Assembly (NCBI RefSeq): GCF_030272615.1
Contig: NC_081407.1
Coordinates: forward strand, 442,674,213 to 442,738,212
Source of the DNA: Cryptomeria japonica
Taxonomy: Eukaryota > Streptophyta > Pinopsida > Cupressales > Cupressaceae
DNA length: 64,000 bases
Direction: 5' to 3'
The notes beneath the pieces are model-generated. The model made no database searches, was not told the DNA's origin, and saw only the letters and a list, made by a program, of their open reading frames with translations. The position numbers and the translations under genes were made by a program. This document shows, piece after piece, positions 34,974 through 45,866 of this stretch; positions within the stretch are counted from its first letter, which is position 1, and each line of letters starts with the position of its first letter.

Positions 34974-36487
34974 TATTGGCATTTGGCATTATAACAGACA
35001 ATGGGAGATTGTTGGCATTTCAATAAGAATATTGAGAAGGTTGTTGATGATTATGGATATAACTGATTAAGGATGATTTACTGTCTTAATATTATTATTT
35101 TGTCATTGATGTCAAGAAATTGATTTTCTAATTCAGTATGATGTTGCCATATCTTGAGAAGTATGATTTGATGAGTATAAAGACGTCGGTAAAAGACACA
35201 GAAAGAATATGATGAATAAGGGGATGAATAAGGTATTCAATGGGAAACTATTACCAAGTCAGACAATGATGAGATCATGATGTTTAGATTGTTTTAACAT
35301 CATACATATGTTGTAAATTGTAAGGTTAATACTATACTATGTTAACAAGCAAAGAACCTAGTCGGTAAACCCTAAGGAACCTAGTCGGTAAACCCTAAGG
35401 TTATCGCTATCGGTTAATGAAGGTGGAATGTCTACCGAGTGAAGTAGTATTTACCGAGTTGTAACCAAGTTGTAATAGAATACATTAAATAGTTACATGC
35501 GTTATTTAATGAAGGAAGCTGATGAGTTGGAATTGATTAAATGATTGGTATGTCGTGCATGAAGTTTGTTAATGAATCTATGGCAAAGGAAAATCGGCAT
35601 GAAGATCTACAACGTAGACTAAACCGCATTACCCTAGCACAAGTTCCAAGAAATGTATGCAAGTTCCTAGGTGGGGTAAAATGTTTTTCAGATCGAAGGA
35701 TACATTGAACCTAGACAAGATTGAAGATCCGATGGCTATGATTGATCATGGGAAATGTGATCAAAGAGATTAAGCGGTTGGATAATTGTTTATAAATAGG
35801 GAACTGTTGATAAACAATGTATGCGGGTAAATGTATGCATAGGGATGCTACATAGTGATTACCGAGCACAGAAGCTTGAAGACCTATTTTGAATAACAGA
35901 GTATAGAAGCCCAATAGATGGACAAGATTAGTTCTATGTCTAGATTGTATTGAGCAAATAAGAATCTACTTTAGCATTTTAGATGTGAAGTTGCAGATAG
36001 ATTTTTATTACTGTTATTTTGTGAAAGTGAGAAAATCTCTTAACCGAGTGGACTTAACAGTCTTATTTGTAAAACCCTCTAGCAAGGTGACATTCTGATT
36101 GAGTGTTCAAAATCCTTTGACAAGGTCACTTCTAACAAGGTGAAGATCCTAACAGATTTGAGGGAAATCCCTTAACCGGGTCACATCTAGCAATGTGTTT
36201 GCAATCTTTAACATGATTTGCTTTTAACCGACCATACTCTAGAAGAGTATATTTCTTAGTGGGTCCGAAATCCCACAGTGGTTTTTCCCTATTTGGGTTT
36301 CCACGTTAAATCTGGTTTTATGAGGTTTATGATGTTTATATGCTTTTGAGTTTGCATGTTTAGCAGTTTTGGTTATATTACTGAAGTATATGTTACCGAG
36401 GTTGAATTTGATGTTTTTATGGAAGATTAAGTTTGTATGATTCACCCCGCCTCTCATCTTGTTGGCTATTGGATCTGTACTTACATT
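34974..36487 (+). repeat. Copia 3' LTR, truncated at its end
   Basis: Matches the 5' LTR from tattggcatttggc to tctgtacttacatt, then passes abruptly to atggccgtaccgcg, a copy of the sequence upstream of the element. The final 17 or so bases of the LTR are missing. Confidence 0.8.
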
Positions 36488-36640
36488 ATGGCCGTACCGC
36501 GAAGGGGTCTATTGTATATTAAATATACAATTAATACAATGTACTAACATAAATATATAAAAAACACTTAAAAGCTATAATATAGAGAACAATGACATAC
36601 CTGTGCCTGAGATGCTTCTCTAATGGGATGAGGATGGCTC
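36486..36640. repeat. 155-bp direct repeat, right copy
   Basis: Counterpart of 28588-28742. It contains the start of the 38-codon exon, an intron and part of the 69-bp exon of the partner gene. Confidence 0.9.
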
Positions 36641-36669
36641 ACCATCGATGCAGAAACTGTCACTATTAC
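36601..36669 (-). CDS. Partner gene, 69-bp exon (copy 1)
   Basis: Acceptor tttgtatag, 23 codons including MVSHPHPIREASQAQ, donor GTATGTC. Similar to the next exon upstream (MANPPLCTGEASQDL), so a tandem exon duplication. A third, partial copy is at 28702-28742, cut by the copia LTR. Confidence 0.5.
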
Positions 36670-36765
36670 CTATACAAAAAATGTTCAAAGATTAAATACA
36701 ATTAATATAATGATAAGTATTGAAAGTTAAAAACAATTAATTTTACATATCAAACAAAAGTGTAC

Positions 36766-36834
36766 CAGATCCTGAGATGCTTCTCCAGTGCACAGAGGAG
36801 GGTTCGCCATTCATGAAATAGGTATGGATATTTC
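36766..36834 (-). CDS. Partner gene, 69-bp exon (copy 2)
   Basis: Acceptor catacag, donor GTACAC. Same length as 36601-36669. When aligned on GAAGCATCTCAG, both exons keep the reading frame (MANPPLCTGEASQDL in this one). The codon phase at the joins is uncertain. Confidence 0.45.
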
Positions 36835-36929
36835 CTGTATGAAAAATTATAAGATTATAATATATCACAAGTTCACATGTATGCGTGCATATAATCATGA
36901 AATCAAGAAAATAAAGTAGAGATACATAC

Positions 36930-36990
36930 CTCCGCCCTCTCTTGATCCACGGGCAAATCAATTGCATTCAACAAATCCACATAGCTCAAT
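36930..36990 (-). CDS. Partner gene, exon
   Basis: Minus strand reads RPLSYVDLLNAIDLPVDQER then donor gGTATGT at 36929. The left splice border is unclear. Acidic, non-repetitive peptide of unknown role. Confidence 0.45.
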
Positions 36991-37102
36991 GGCCGATGTA
37001 CATATAAAATAGACAAAAAACACTAATCAATCTACAAACCCCGACTAATACTTGATTTCAACATTTTCAAACAATTGTACAACTAAAAATGTGTTCAATT
37101 AC

Positions 37103-37174
37103 CTTCTTCCCACGTTTTGGCATCTTCAAGGAATTCTTTTTCTTAGGACGAGCCCTATATGCGGAGGGGGTACC
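37103..37174 (-). CDS. Partner gene, basic 72-bp exon
   Basis: Acceptor ttttttag, 24 codons GTPSAYRARPKKKNSLKMPK plus RGKK, donor GTAATTG. The lysine/arginine run looks like a nuclear localisation or DNA-contact segment. It resembles the beginning of exon 28497-28610. Confidence 0.55.
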
Positions 37175-37305
37175 CTAAAAAAACAAAATTAACATGAGAT
37201 ATTAGTACATAAAATAAATTAAACATAATTTTAAAAATCTAAAATGAAATGACTTTCATATTCCATCAAAACAATAGATAAAAAGGGTTGTACAAAATAT
37301 GATAC

Positions 37306-37373
37306 CGTATAGCCTTGTAGGCCAAAATCGACCACTGAGAGGGTGATGTCATCAATTTGGGACATTTCATCCC
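37306..37373 (-). CDS. Partner gene, exon
   Basis: Acceptor ttgacag, coding DEMSQIDDITLSVVDFGLQG, donor GTATCAT. Short acidic exon. Confidence 0.5.
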
Positions 37374-37622
37374 CTGTCAACACCCACAAACCAAAAATTG
37401 GACCAAGCATTAAAGATAGTTAGTATATCTTGTATTCTTTTGAATTTAAAGTGTACTATTCTATTTTAACATGTTACAAAATTTATACCTCAGGCATCGA
37501 AGTTGCATATTATTTGTCTCAATTTAAATCGATGTATAAATGAAAATTCATTTATGTAATTACAAATTTAAAGTGATTGATAAATAAAATGCTATGAATT
37601 CAAATCAACACACCTGTGTCTG

Positions 37623-38629
37623 TCACTCATGGGCAAACACCATGTCCATCAACTCATCTGTTAGTGCGAAATCCTCAGTCGTACGGGCCTGACATCTACT
37701 ACCGTAAATCGTGCATAGATGAGATGAGGATCCATTTGCACCGCCTGCATCATCTATCCCTGAGCATATCCCTGAGTAACTGACACACATATGTTGGATG
37801 GGCTCTCTGTCGCCACATAATGGCTCATCATCCAATACAATAGGGTGTGCTAATGACATCCCATACTGGATGATGGCACTAGTCAACGTTGTGGCTGCCT
37901 GAAGAGTTTGTAGCTCCATCGACTCTTTCAACTCTACTGGGATAGCCTGATGCACCTTGGGTTTGGGTGCTAGGGGGCAGCGACTCTCCACGGGTAATCG
38001 CCTATGGGTTCTAGGTCTATCTTGGGCAGAGCCACTACCTCTACCATGGAACTCTCTCATGTCAAAGTAGTTTGGGTGCACATTGAGTACAAACTCACAA
38101 TATACTTTTCTCAAAAAATATAATGGCACCTCATAATTATTACAAGGTGGATCATCAAAGACCATCCACCACCTTTGCCAAAAAGGATTCTTCATCTGCA
38201 CGTTGGTACGCCAATGTATGGGAAACCTCTTTGCATTAAGAGGTAATGACTGACCAGTTTTGGGATCAATGAAAAGGGCACATATTTGTTGTTTAGTAAT
38301 ATTTTTGTTTTTTACTCCATTGTATGATAGCCCATCGGCATAGAATTGACGACATCTATCCCTAAAGCTTCCCCATTTGTTAATTTGTGTGGAAACAACT
38401 ATGACACCACTAGCTAATGTTTCTAGGCTAGTGGTGGGAGATTGATGATTCTCAAGTTCAGATGTTTTCAATTTAACAATCAGTCTATTGATTTTAGACG
38501 TATTTTGTCCTAACTGATTAATTAATTGCTCTTGTGTTTCGGGTGTGCGGTCAAAAGGAGGAATTGGGGGTTGTTCTTGTGGGTTTTCAGGAGGTGCATT
38601 TGGTTGTTCTTGTTGTGGATTAGAAGAAT
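37623..38629 (-). CDS. Partner gene, large second exon (about 330 codons)
   Basis: After acceptor aaaaaccag the frame codes SSNPQQEQPNAPPENPQEQ (Pro/Gln-rich), then ETQEQLINQLGQNTSKINRL (possible short coiled coil), a compact conserved-looking domain (WGSFRDRCRQFYADGLSYNG, ITKQQICALFIDPKTGQSLP, AKRFPIHWRTNVQMKNPFWQ, RWWMVFDDPPCNNYEVPLYF) and a Cys-containing tail ending VFAHE and TGA at 37623. No stop within 330 codons, unlike the transposase, so this part is better preserved. Unknown function; by position it may be the second protein of the transposon, comparable in role to accessory proteins of other two-gene plant transposons. Confidence 0.6.
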
Positions 38630-38742
38630 CTGGTTTTTGAAACAAAAAAAAAAAACCTAATCAAAATTAATGAAATTAAATTCAAAATGTAAAAAAAGTT
38701 GAACAAACAGGAAAGAAAGACAAAAATAAACAAAAAACTAAC

Positions 38743-38752
38743 CTTGATCCAT
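38743..38752 (-). CDS. Partner gene, first exon (start codon)
   Basis: ATGGATCAAG on the minus strand followed by donor GTTAGT. Joining to the acceptor at 38630 keeps the frame (MDQ then D-S-S-N-P). A mini-exon of 10 bases explains why the open frame downstream lacks a convincing start. Confidence 0.55.
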
Positions 38753-38878
38753 AGCCTGGAGGAGAAATATAGCACCCTGTTTGCGGTTTAGGAAATAAAA
38801 TGAAGAAAAAACGAATTAAAAACATGCTATTCATGGGTAAATGAGACTCAGTTTTGTTTAAAAACTTTTTTTAACAGG

Positions 38879-39085
38879 CACCGCGTACGCAGTTATCTTT
38901 GGATTATTAGCGCATACGCTCTCATTTTCCTATAAGTAGCACGTACACGCTCATTTTCCTAGGCGTAGCGCGTACGCGCTCATTTTCCTAAAAGAAGCGC
39001 ATACGCGCTACCTTCTTTAGGCTCGGGAATAACAAACCTAAGCGCGTATGCGGTGAATTTAAATTTTAGAACCGCGTACGCATTG
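38879..39085. repeat. Right subterminal repeats of the DNA transposon
   Basis: Seven variants of one word at nearly regular spacing: accgcgtacgcagtta, agcgcatacgctctc, agcacgtacacgctc, agcgcgtacgcgctc, agcgcatacgcgctac, agcgcgtatgcggtg, accgcgtacgcattg, with a repeated spacer tcattttcct. In reverse complement one unit (gtgtacgtgctacttat) matches the left-end unit gcgtacgtgctacttatta. Confidence 0.75.
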
Positions 39086-39089
39086 CTTG

Positions 39090-40962
39090 TTTTTCCATGT
39101 TTTTTTTGGGTGGTGTCCACTTTTCTGACCACCATCTCTTGTTCTAACATGCCTTTCTGACATTTGATGCCTTTCTCTATTATGTCTTTAAAATTATTTA
39201 GGCATTGCATTTGTAATGGATATTTAATCGGAGGCACAAGATTTTCATTGAAGATGTCCACTTTCTCTGCTTCAGGGATGTGACTAAGACATCAACGATA
39301 TAGGCCTCTCCATATTTGTAATAATGTTGTGAAATTCTCTCCTTTTTCTTTGTTGCACATAAATCTATTAGTGTGATTGGATTATCTATATTAAAGGAAA
39401 AATTGGATATAAATAGCTCAGCCAATTCTCCCCATGAAGTAATTTTTGGTGGAAGGTGCAAAAACCATTCTAATGTTGTCCCTCCTAGGCTCTTTGAAAA
39501 TTATCTCATGAAGTATGTATCATTGTGAGCTACTTCAATGCACGCCGTAAAGAATTCTCTTATATGATCTCTAGGATCCCCTTTCCCTCTATATTTGTCA
39601 AACTTTGGAGTTTAGAAATATGGGGGAAAAGGTGACATGTATAATTTTCTGTCAAAAGGATACAGACAAAGATCCTCCATGGTGTAGCTCTTTTTATCAT
39701 TACCTACTTGCATACTGGTCATTTTCTTTTGAAGGTTCTCCATTCGTTGAGTCAGAAGTTCTGTTTGGGTTATTGGTGTATTGACTTGATGAATGTTCCC
39801 CACAAAAGGAATAGTATTTGAGTACCTTTGAGCTTGCTGAAATGTAGACAGACCAGGTAACTGTGTCCCATAAGTCCCAATAGGTGGTGTGAAGTATGCA
39901 AATTGCAAAGTAGCATTTGGCTGGGCCAAACTAGTTGTCCCTTGGTTCACATTCTAACTATTGTGGGTGGAACCAACCAAAACTGTTGGTTGAGTTATGT
40001 TTGCCAAGGTAGTGGTGTGAGATATTGGAGCTTGCAGTGTCATATTTGGCGTTATCCATGTTGTAAGATTGGCACTTGTTGGTGCCATTGTTGATTGTGT
40101 TGAGGTTGTAGCCATATTAGCATTTTGAGATATACCTTGCGTTGATGTAGCAATTGTTTCTTGTGTCTGTGTTGTAACTGGTATTTGAGGTATATTCTGA
40201 TTTAATGTCACACCTTGTGGCAATATTGTTAAAATATCTACCCTTGGCGGTAACTTGGCCCCGTTCTAGACTAAGGGAGCAAGATATCTATCACTATCAC
40301 TATTAATGAGAGGGTTGAGAATCATTAATGTTGCGAGATCTTGTTGGGCTGCTTCTAGCTCTTCCTTTGTCAAATTATGTCATATTTCATCAATGGAAGG
40401 CACCATGTTCGTGTTTGTTGACATTGTTGTGGGTGTGTAACCTTGTGTTTGTTGTTGTGTGGATAGATCCATATTCCATTTTGGGTTGACTAGGTGGTCG
40501 TTGTTAGGATCCATTTGGTTTTTTGTATTTTGAGAATGCGTTAATGGCAAGAATATTGCTTCGAAGTTATCTTGACTCTCTAAAATGTGAATGCAAGACT
40601 CAGTTAAATGCAACTAAATATGCTTCTATGACATCCTAAAAAGACTAAAGTGCAGACAACATGATCTATGAATGATGACTTTCTATCTAGGATTCCAAAA
40701 TTCGAACACAATATTTTTCAGCGTATTGCCGAAAAGCTTCAAATGCTACCTCTTCTTTAATTCAATTTTTGAGGTCTATGTCTATTTGTACTGATTTCCG
40801 AACTTCTTCATCTATGATAGCTTGGACTATGTCATATTGGTTTTGATCAATTATTAATTCCTCAGCAAGGATATTCAAACCGTCAATTATTTTTAATTGA
40901 ACACTGTTTGCCCCAAGATTTGGTTGTTCAAATGGGAATTGACCATTTCCTTTTAGACCCAT
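39090..40962 (-). pseudogene. Gypsy B gag (broken)
   Basis: Minus-strand gag of a second Ty3-gypsy element. Start MGLKGNGQFPFEQPNLG at 40962. Downstream are Thr/Gln-rich spacers (ATTSTQSTMAPTSANLTTW, TPPIGTYGTQLPGLSTFQQ) and then the gag core near 39600-39300: FDKYRGKGDP, IREFF, LPPKITSWGELAELFISNFS, TLIDLCATKKKERISQHYYK. The last readable part, NNFKDIIEKGIKCQKGMLEQ, is cut at about 39085 by the DNA transposon. No pol of this element is found on the other side. Confidence 0.75.
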
Positions 40963-41124
40963 GCGTTGAAGATTACTATGCAGACAATGCAGATCCTAGA
41001 AATGAATGAATGATACCTAAAATGATGGACACTCTTTTTTTTTCTTTTTTCTTTCTTTTTAACACGGTTTGAGGAATGTTGCTATGGTCTTCTCTACCAA
41101 TTGTCTAATGGCTTCGTTCTGAGC

Positions 41125-41340
41125 TGCTCTTTGTATATTTTTCCTTAGTTTCTCATCAAGATGAACACACTTTCGGATTTCATCATCTATGATGGCCTCA
41201 ACTGTATCATGTTGGGCATGATTGATTCTTACTTCCCAAGCGAGGTTATCTAAACCATCAATTATTTATAATTAGTCATTGTTTGGTCCAAGATTCGGTT
41301 GTTCGAATGGGAATTCTCCATCTCCTCTAATACCCATGGA
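41125..41340 (-). repeat. Duplicated gag N-terminus of gypsy B
   Basis: Minus strand reads GEFPFEQPNLGPNN, IIDGLDNLAWEVRINHAQHD and AIIDDEIRKCVHLDEKLRKN. It is a diverged copy of 40760-40962. The duplicate carries stops and is followed by LVEKTIATFLKPC. Confidence 0.7.
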
Positions 41341-43582
41341 TTTAGATATGATTCCTATAATCTAATGCAACACTAAACATAAGGTACTTTGGTGAAATGA
41401 CTTATGTGAGGACTTTGCGTGATGATTCTAATGGAACCTCTACATGAATTGAATACCTGAGACCTATGATCACTTGAAAGTAACATTTTCATCATTTTGG
41501 AATTTGCGCAAAAGGTTTGGTTCTGATGTTGGTTTTGTTGTTTGACACTTGTCTTTGTTGAAGTTTTGTTTGATCTTGTTAAACACTGAAACTTTGACTT
41601 TGTTTTCATTTATATCTTGCAATGTTTTGAATTTGTTGAAGTATAGCAAAGGACACAATAGTCACATCAAAAGAATAAAATCATGAAAATAACAATTGTT
41701 TAGGAAAACTTTTCAAATTTCCATGAATGTTGGAATCTTTTTCAAGACCCCATTTTGTTTTCGCTATATTTGGGAAATTTGATGTCACATTAGATAGACT
41801 CTCTTAAGGTCAAAAGGTCACAAGTATTATCACAGCCCACATCTTGACACCCCGTCAACTCAAACAACCCTGCCACACCCGAGGGTGCACCCATTTTTTT
41901 TGCCTTTTTCTAGAAATTAGATCAAAGAATATTGCTCCTCAATTGGTCCATTATCCTGGGAGATATATGGTGAGTGTCTTGGGGGCAGATTCTTCCACAC
42001 GCTTGCACTGTGATAAAATAAGTGTCTGGTTACTAACTTAGCTTGGCTTCTAATTTCTATGGTGTTTAGACAATGTGGCGTTCAAGTGGTCACAATCAAC
42101 AATGTTTTATACTTCATTGAGGGAGGTCTCCCAGTCTATAGAGGTTACGCTCTATAGATTTTAACATATCTTATAGGCATTGAGGGAGGCATAACGCTGT
42201 TGTGACAACATGTAACACTCGTCGCACATGATTTTCATCACATACGCATTTTATTATAGTGGCTTGGATTACTTGGCTTTAGTCGTTGGCCACTTAGGTT
42301 GTTCCCCTCTCACCGGCCTTAATGGTGCCCTAAGGGAAACTCAAGAGGGTAGGCCTTCTAAAAGATTTAATTGCAAAAAATAAAGGAAAGTATGAAAGAA
42401 GAGAGTCTAGTTTTTTGATCACCCATTGAAGGGGAGAACATAATACCCATCTCTTTGGAACCACGAAAGACAAGGGTTATTTTTAACTTTTCATTGCAAT
42501 GATTTTCTATTCTAAGTGGAGATGTTGCTCCACATAGACATGACGTTCATTTTAACCAGCATAACAATGATGAAAGTTGTATTGTTCTTTATTAAAAGCA
42601 CCAAAAGGAAATATTTCTACTCTAACCCTGGAGAGAAAATAACGTTAGTCAACAGATGGTGGGCTATCCAACCTAATTTTCCAATTACAGAGTTCTATCT
42701 TTTCACAGATAGAAAGATATCTTGGTAAAAACCAAAACTGCAACAAAACAAAAAACGAAAAACTAAATCTATCAAATGCGACTTACCTACAAAGCAAATG
42801 CGAATTGATATCACATCAACTGCAAAATGATAAATCATCAATTGTGAACTACTGTGTAATAAATTGTGACATGATGAATCCTCAATTGCGAATTATTGTG
42901 TAAGCAATTGTGACATGATGACTGCTCAATTGCGATATGATATGATAGCGATTGTGACTTCTTTTTTTTTTTGAATTTTTTTTAAATTTTAAATTTTTAA
43001 CAGAAAAACAGAAGAAAAAGACAAAAGATAGAAGGGTTATTCTGCAATGATATTGTCCCACACTACACGAGCCATCACATCAATTTCATTGAAGAATTTG
43101 TACTTGGTTAAACAATGGTGGATGGTCCTATGATATTGAGTGATCTCCTCTTTTTCTTCGACCTCACAGAGCTCTCTTTCAGCCTTTAAAAGCCTTTGAT
43201 AAGGCTTTTATTGCCTCCTATGCTGTTTTGCATTCCTTGCACCTAAAATTCTGAAGGTCACCTTTCCTTCCATTGGATGAAATACATTTTATATGCAAAA
43301 ATCAGTTTTTCTAGAATTTAATAAAATTTCAGGGTTAGATGCGCAAGACAAAATAATGCAAAAATGACACAATTTTTTTTTGAATTTGCAATCCTTTAGA
43401 GAAATTGCGATCTATTTAAGCAATTGTGATATCCTATCTGAGAAATTGCAATATGATGTCATAGTAATTGCGACATGTTATAGGCAATTGCGATATCTAG
43501 TTTCCTATGCACGTACGAATCTGCAAAATTTGTCAAAATAGAAAATGAGGGTTAGAATGTTTCACGTCGAGTCCACCAAATA
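41341..43582 (-). other. Gypsy B non-coding leader and possible LTR
   Basis: No coding sequence. The stretch 41800-42400 has LTR-like wording (cacagcccacatcttgacacc) but I found no matching partner and no primer site, so LTR borders are not set. Between 42770 and 43500 a degenerate short repeat (caattgYgaYatgatg) recurs about ten times. Confidence 0.45.
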
Positions 43583-45303
43583 TCTTCAGGCAGTAAATAA
43601 GCATAAATTGCCTAATTACATATCAAAGAGCGAATCACAACTCTAATCTAATCAATGTTACTCCTAAATGACAATAGAATTATAATGCAATATCAATTGA
43701 ATTGAAAATTAACTAATTAAAAGCTCCCTCAATTAACATAGTAAGGCTTCCATTTCTCTTCTCCATTGTTGTTGATGTAGGTGGTTCTCAGGTATTGCAC
43801 TTGATTTCTTGCATAAGATAGACAACAATATTGAAGACTATGTTTCTATGATTCTAGACTGAATTGAGAAAATGAGGTTGAATTTATAGATTTTCAACAC
43901 AAAGGAGGTGAGAATTTGAACACAAGTGTTGATTGATAGATAACTGATTTAGATTGATCAATGAACTCGATTGATTGATTTGTTAACTCATTTAATTGAG
44001 TAGTGAACTCATTTGATTGACCAGTAGACTGAATAGATTAGCTAGTTGACTAGATTGATTGATTAGAAGACTGAATAGATGGATTCATTAGAAAAAGGTG
44101 ATTGATGAGTTAACTGAGTTAACTGATTAGACAACTGATTTGATCAATTAGTTCTAATTTTAGCACGTGTTGTAGGAATTTGAAATTGAATTTGATTTTC
44201 ATTTTCAATTTGGATTTGAATTTGGTCATTAAAATGTTGAAACGCACATGAAATTAACTGAAATACAAATTTGGTGAAATGTGAATTTGATGATTTGAAA
44301 TTAGATGAAATTAATTGAAATTCAAATTTGGGATAAATGAGATGAAATTGGATGAAATTAATTGGAATTATAATTTGGAGATTTGGAGGAATTTAATTAA
44401 TTAATTAAAATAATTTAAATGAAATTATTTACACTTAGGAGATTGAATTAATTAAAAAATAAAAGATTATTTAACTAAGGAATAAACCATAATTAATTAA
44501 ATAATTGATATTTAATTAATGATTGAGATAGGGCTAACTGATTAAAATGATTTGAGAATAGAAATAGAATAATTAGAAGTGTTGAAGGGCGATGATTAGA
44601 AGAAATAGTTAATCGTATCAAATAATTAAATAATTACTTAATTAAACAGATGAATAATTAGTGTAGAATTAATGAGATATTTTTAGATGTCTACTATATA
44701 TACATACATACATACATACATACATACATAGCATTCATCCATTTATTCTGAATATATATAAAACTCCATCTGCATAACAATATATTAACGTACATAGTCA
44801 ATTTAAAAACGTTCAAATCAATCTATTTTTTTTAATATGAATTCAATTTTGAGCAGTTGTATAAGACCTTCATCATTCCAAAATTAAACAAGCATCCTAT
44901 TTAAATTCATTCAACACACTCATATATGCAAGATGCATTCAACAAGATCTAATGTGGTGTGTGAGATTCCATCTATTCTATCAAAGTCCAAGAGCTAAAA
45001 CAATTCTACTTGAACCATATTCTTGCCTTCATTCGCGTTCACCTATTCCTGCATTCACTTGCAGTTGATTTCTCATTAGCAATGCCAATCCCCAATTCCA
45101 TAATAAAAATAATACTAATCATTCAATTGCATTTACATATCAAAAAGGAAATCAATTTAAATAATTTCATTGCATTTAAATTTTCATTTCATTATCATCT
45201 AATTTCACTTAAAATTTCATTTCCATTTCAATTTCATTTCATAAGGGAAAAATAAGCATTATTTTCCTAATTAAATAATTATAGGTAAATACGGTTCGTG
45301 ACA
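43583..45303 (-). repeat. Gypsy A 5' LTR, distal part
   Basis: Resumes at tcttcaggcagtaaataag, the same words that end the microsatellite in each tandem unit (for example 17905 and 19462), continues through gttgattgatagataact and then into unique LTR sequence. From 44720 it matches 4460-5037 of the 3' LTR. It ends ggttcgtgaca at 45303. A TACA microsatellite lies at 44698-44730. Confidence 0.8.
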
Positions 45304-45866
45304 TGTAGAAGGAAAAATTTCATCATCCATAGGGTTAATAGGGTTAAGTGTCAAGATACCTAACTAATGTCACCAGGTCCACCGAATAGGGTTAAGTTCT
45401 TGAACAAAACTAGAATGAGAAAACAAGGGAAAAGCATTACAATATACCAAAGTATAGATACTTGCATCCAACAAGGTCACTGGGACTATATAGGGGCATC
45501 TAGGTCTGTCATGATCTATGCACAAAGCGATAGACATTAAACACTGAATTAGTGAGATTTCCAAAAACACTTGATTTAACAAAAAAGTTGTAGAAAATTT
45601 GAAATCATTCTAACCAAGGTGATGTAAGTGTGTAGATCGCCATCAAGAACATCAACTTGATCAAGGTTGTTGTCCACTGGTTAGAGTTTGCAAATCACTA
45701 ATGGAAAAACATGGGTAGAGTTTGCAGGTAAAGTAATGCCCATGAGAACCCTTCCCGCTTTCATAACTGCATATCGAATATAACATTTGCCATGGCGGGA
45801 GTAGAGAATTAGCTGGTAGATGAATTGTTGAACCAGAGGAAAACCAAATAGGGAAAGTGTTTTTAA
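45304..45866. other. Right flank of gypsy A
   Basis: Non-coding; starts tgtagaagg, with TAGAA at 45306-45310. Nothing else recognised. Confidence 0.5.

Larger units (their letters stand above)
28743..36487 (+). mobile_element. Ty1-copia retrotransposon, full-length but broken
   Basis: 5' LTR 28743-30292, primer site 30295-30306, gag, protease, integrase, RT, RNase H, a purine tract (aaagggggagatt, 34962-34973) and a 3' LTR from 34974. The protease-integrase-RT-RNase H order is that of copia. The 3' LTR lacks the last bases (gagtatcagaactatca) present in the 5' LTR and joins directly to a second copy of the host sequence found upstream. No 5-bp target duplication is present. Inserted in an exon of the DNA transposon's partner gene. 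Confidence 0.85.
22850..39085. mobile_element. Two-gene DNA transposon, family not recognised
   Basis: Bounded by clusters of GCGTACGC-type subterminal repeats in inverted arrangement (left 22850-23115, right 38879-39085). It contains a DDE-type transposase gene on + (23432-26310) and a multi-exon partner gene on - (38752 to 28319); the two are convergent. Between them lie tandem repeats (26390-28135). A copia element is inserted in the partner gene. Exact termini and target duplication could not be fixed: the outermost bases of the two ends do not pair over a long stretch by eye. Confidence 0.6.

Noticed and set aside
41800-42400. 5' LTR of gypsy B with fixed borders
   Set aside because: No second copy, no primer site and no target duplication could be found, so borders would be guesswork.
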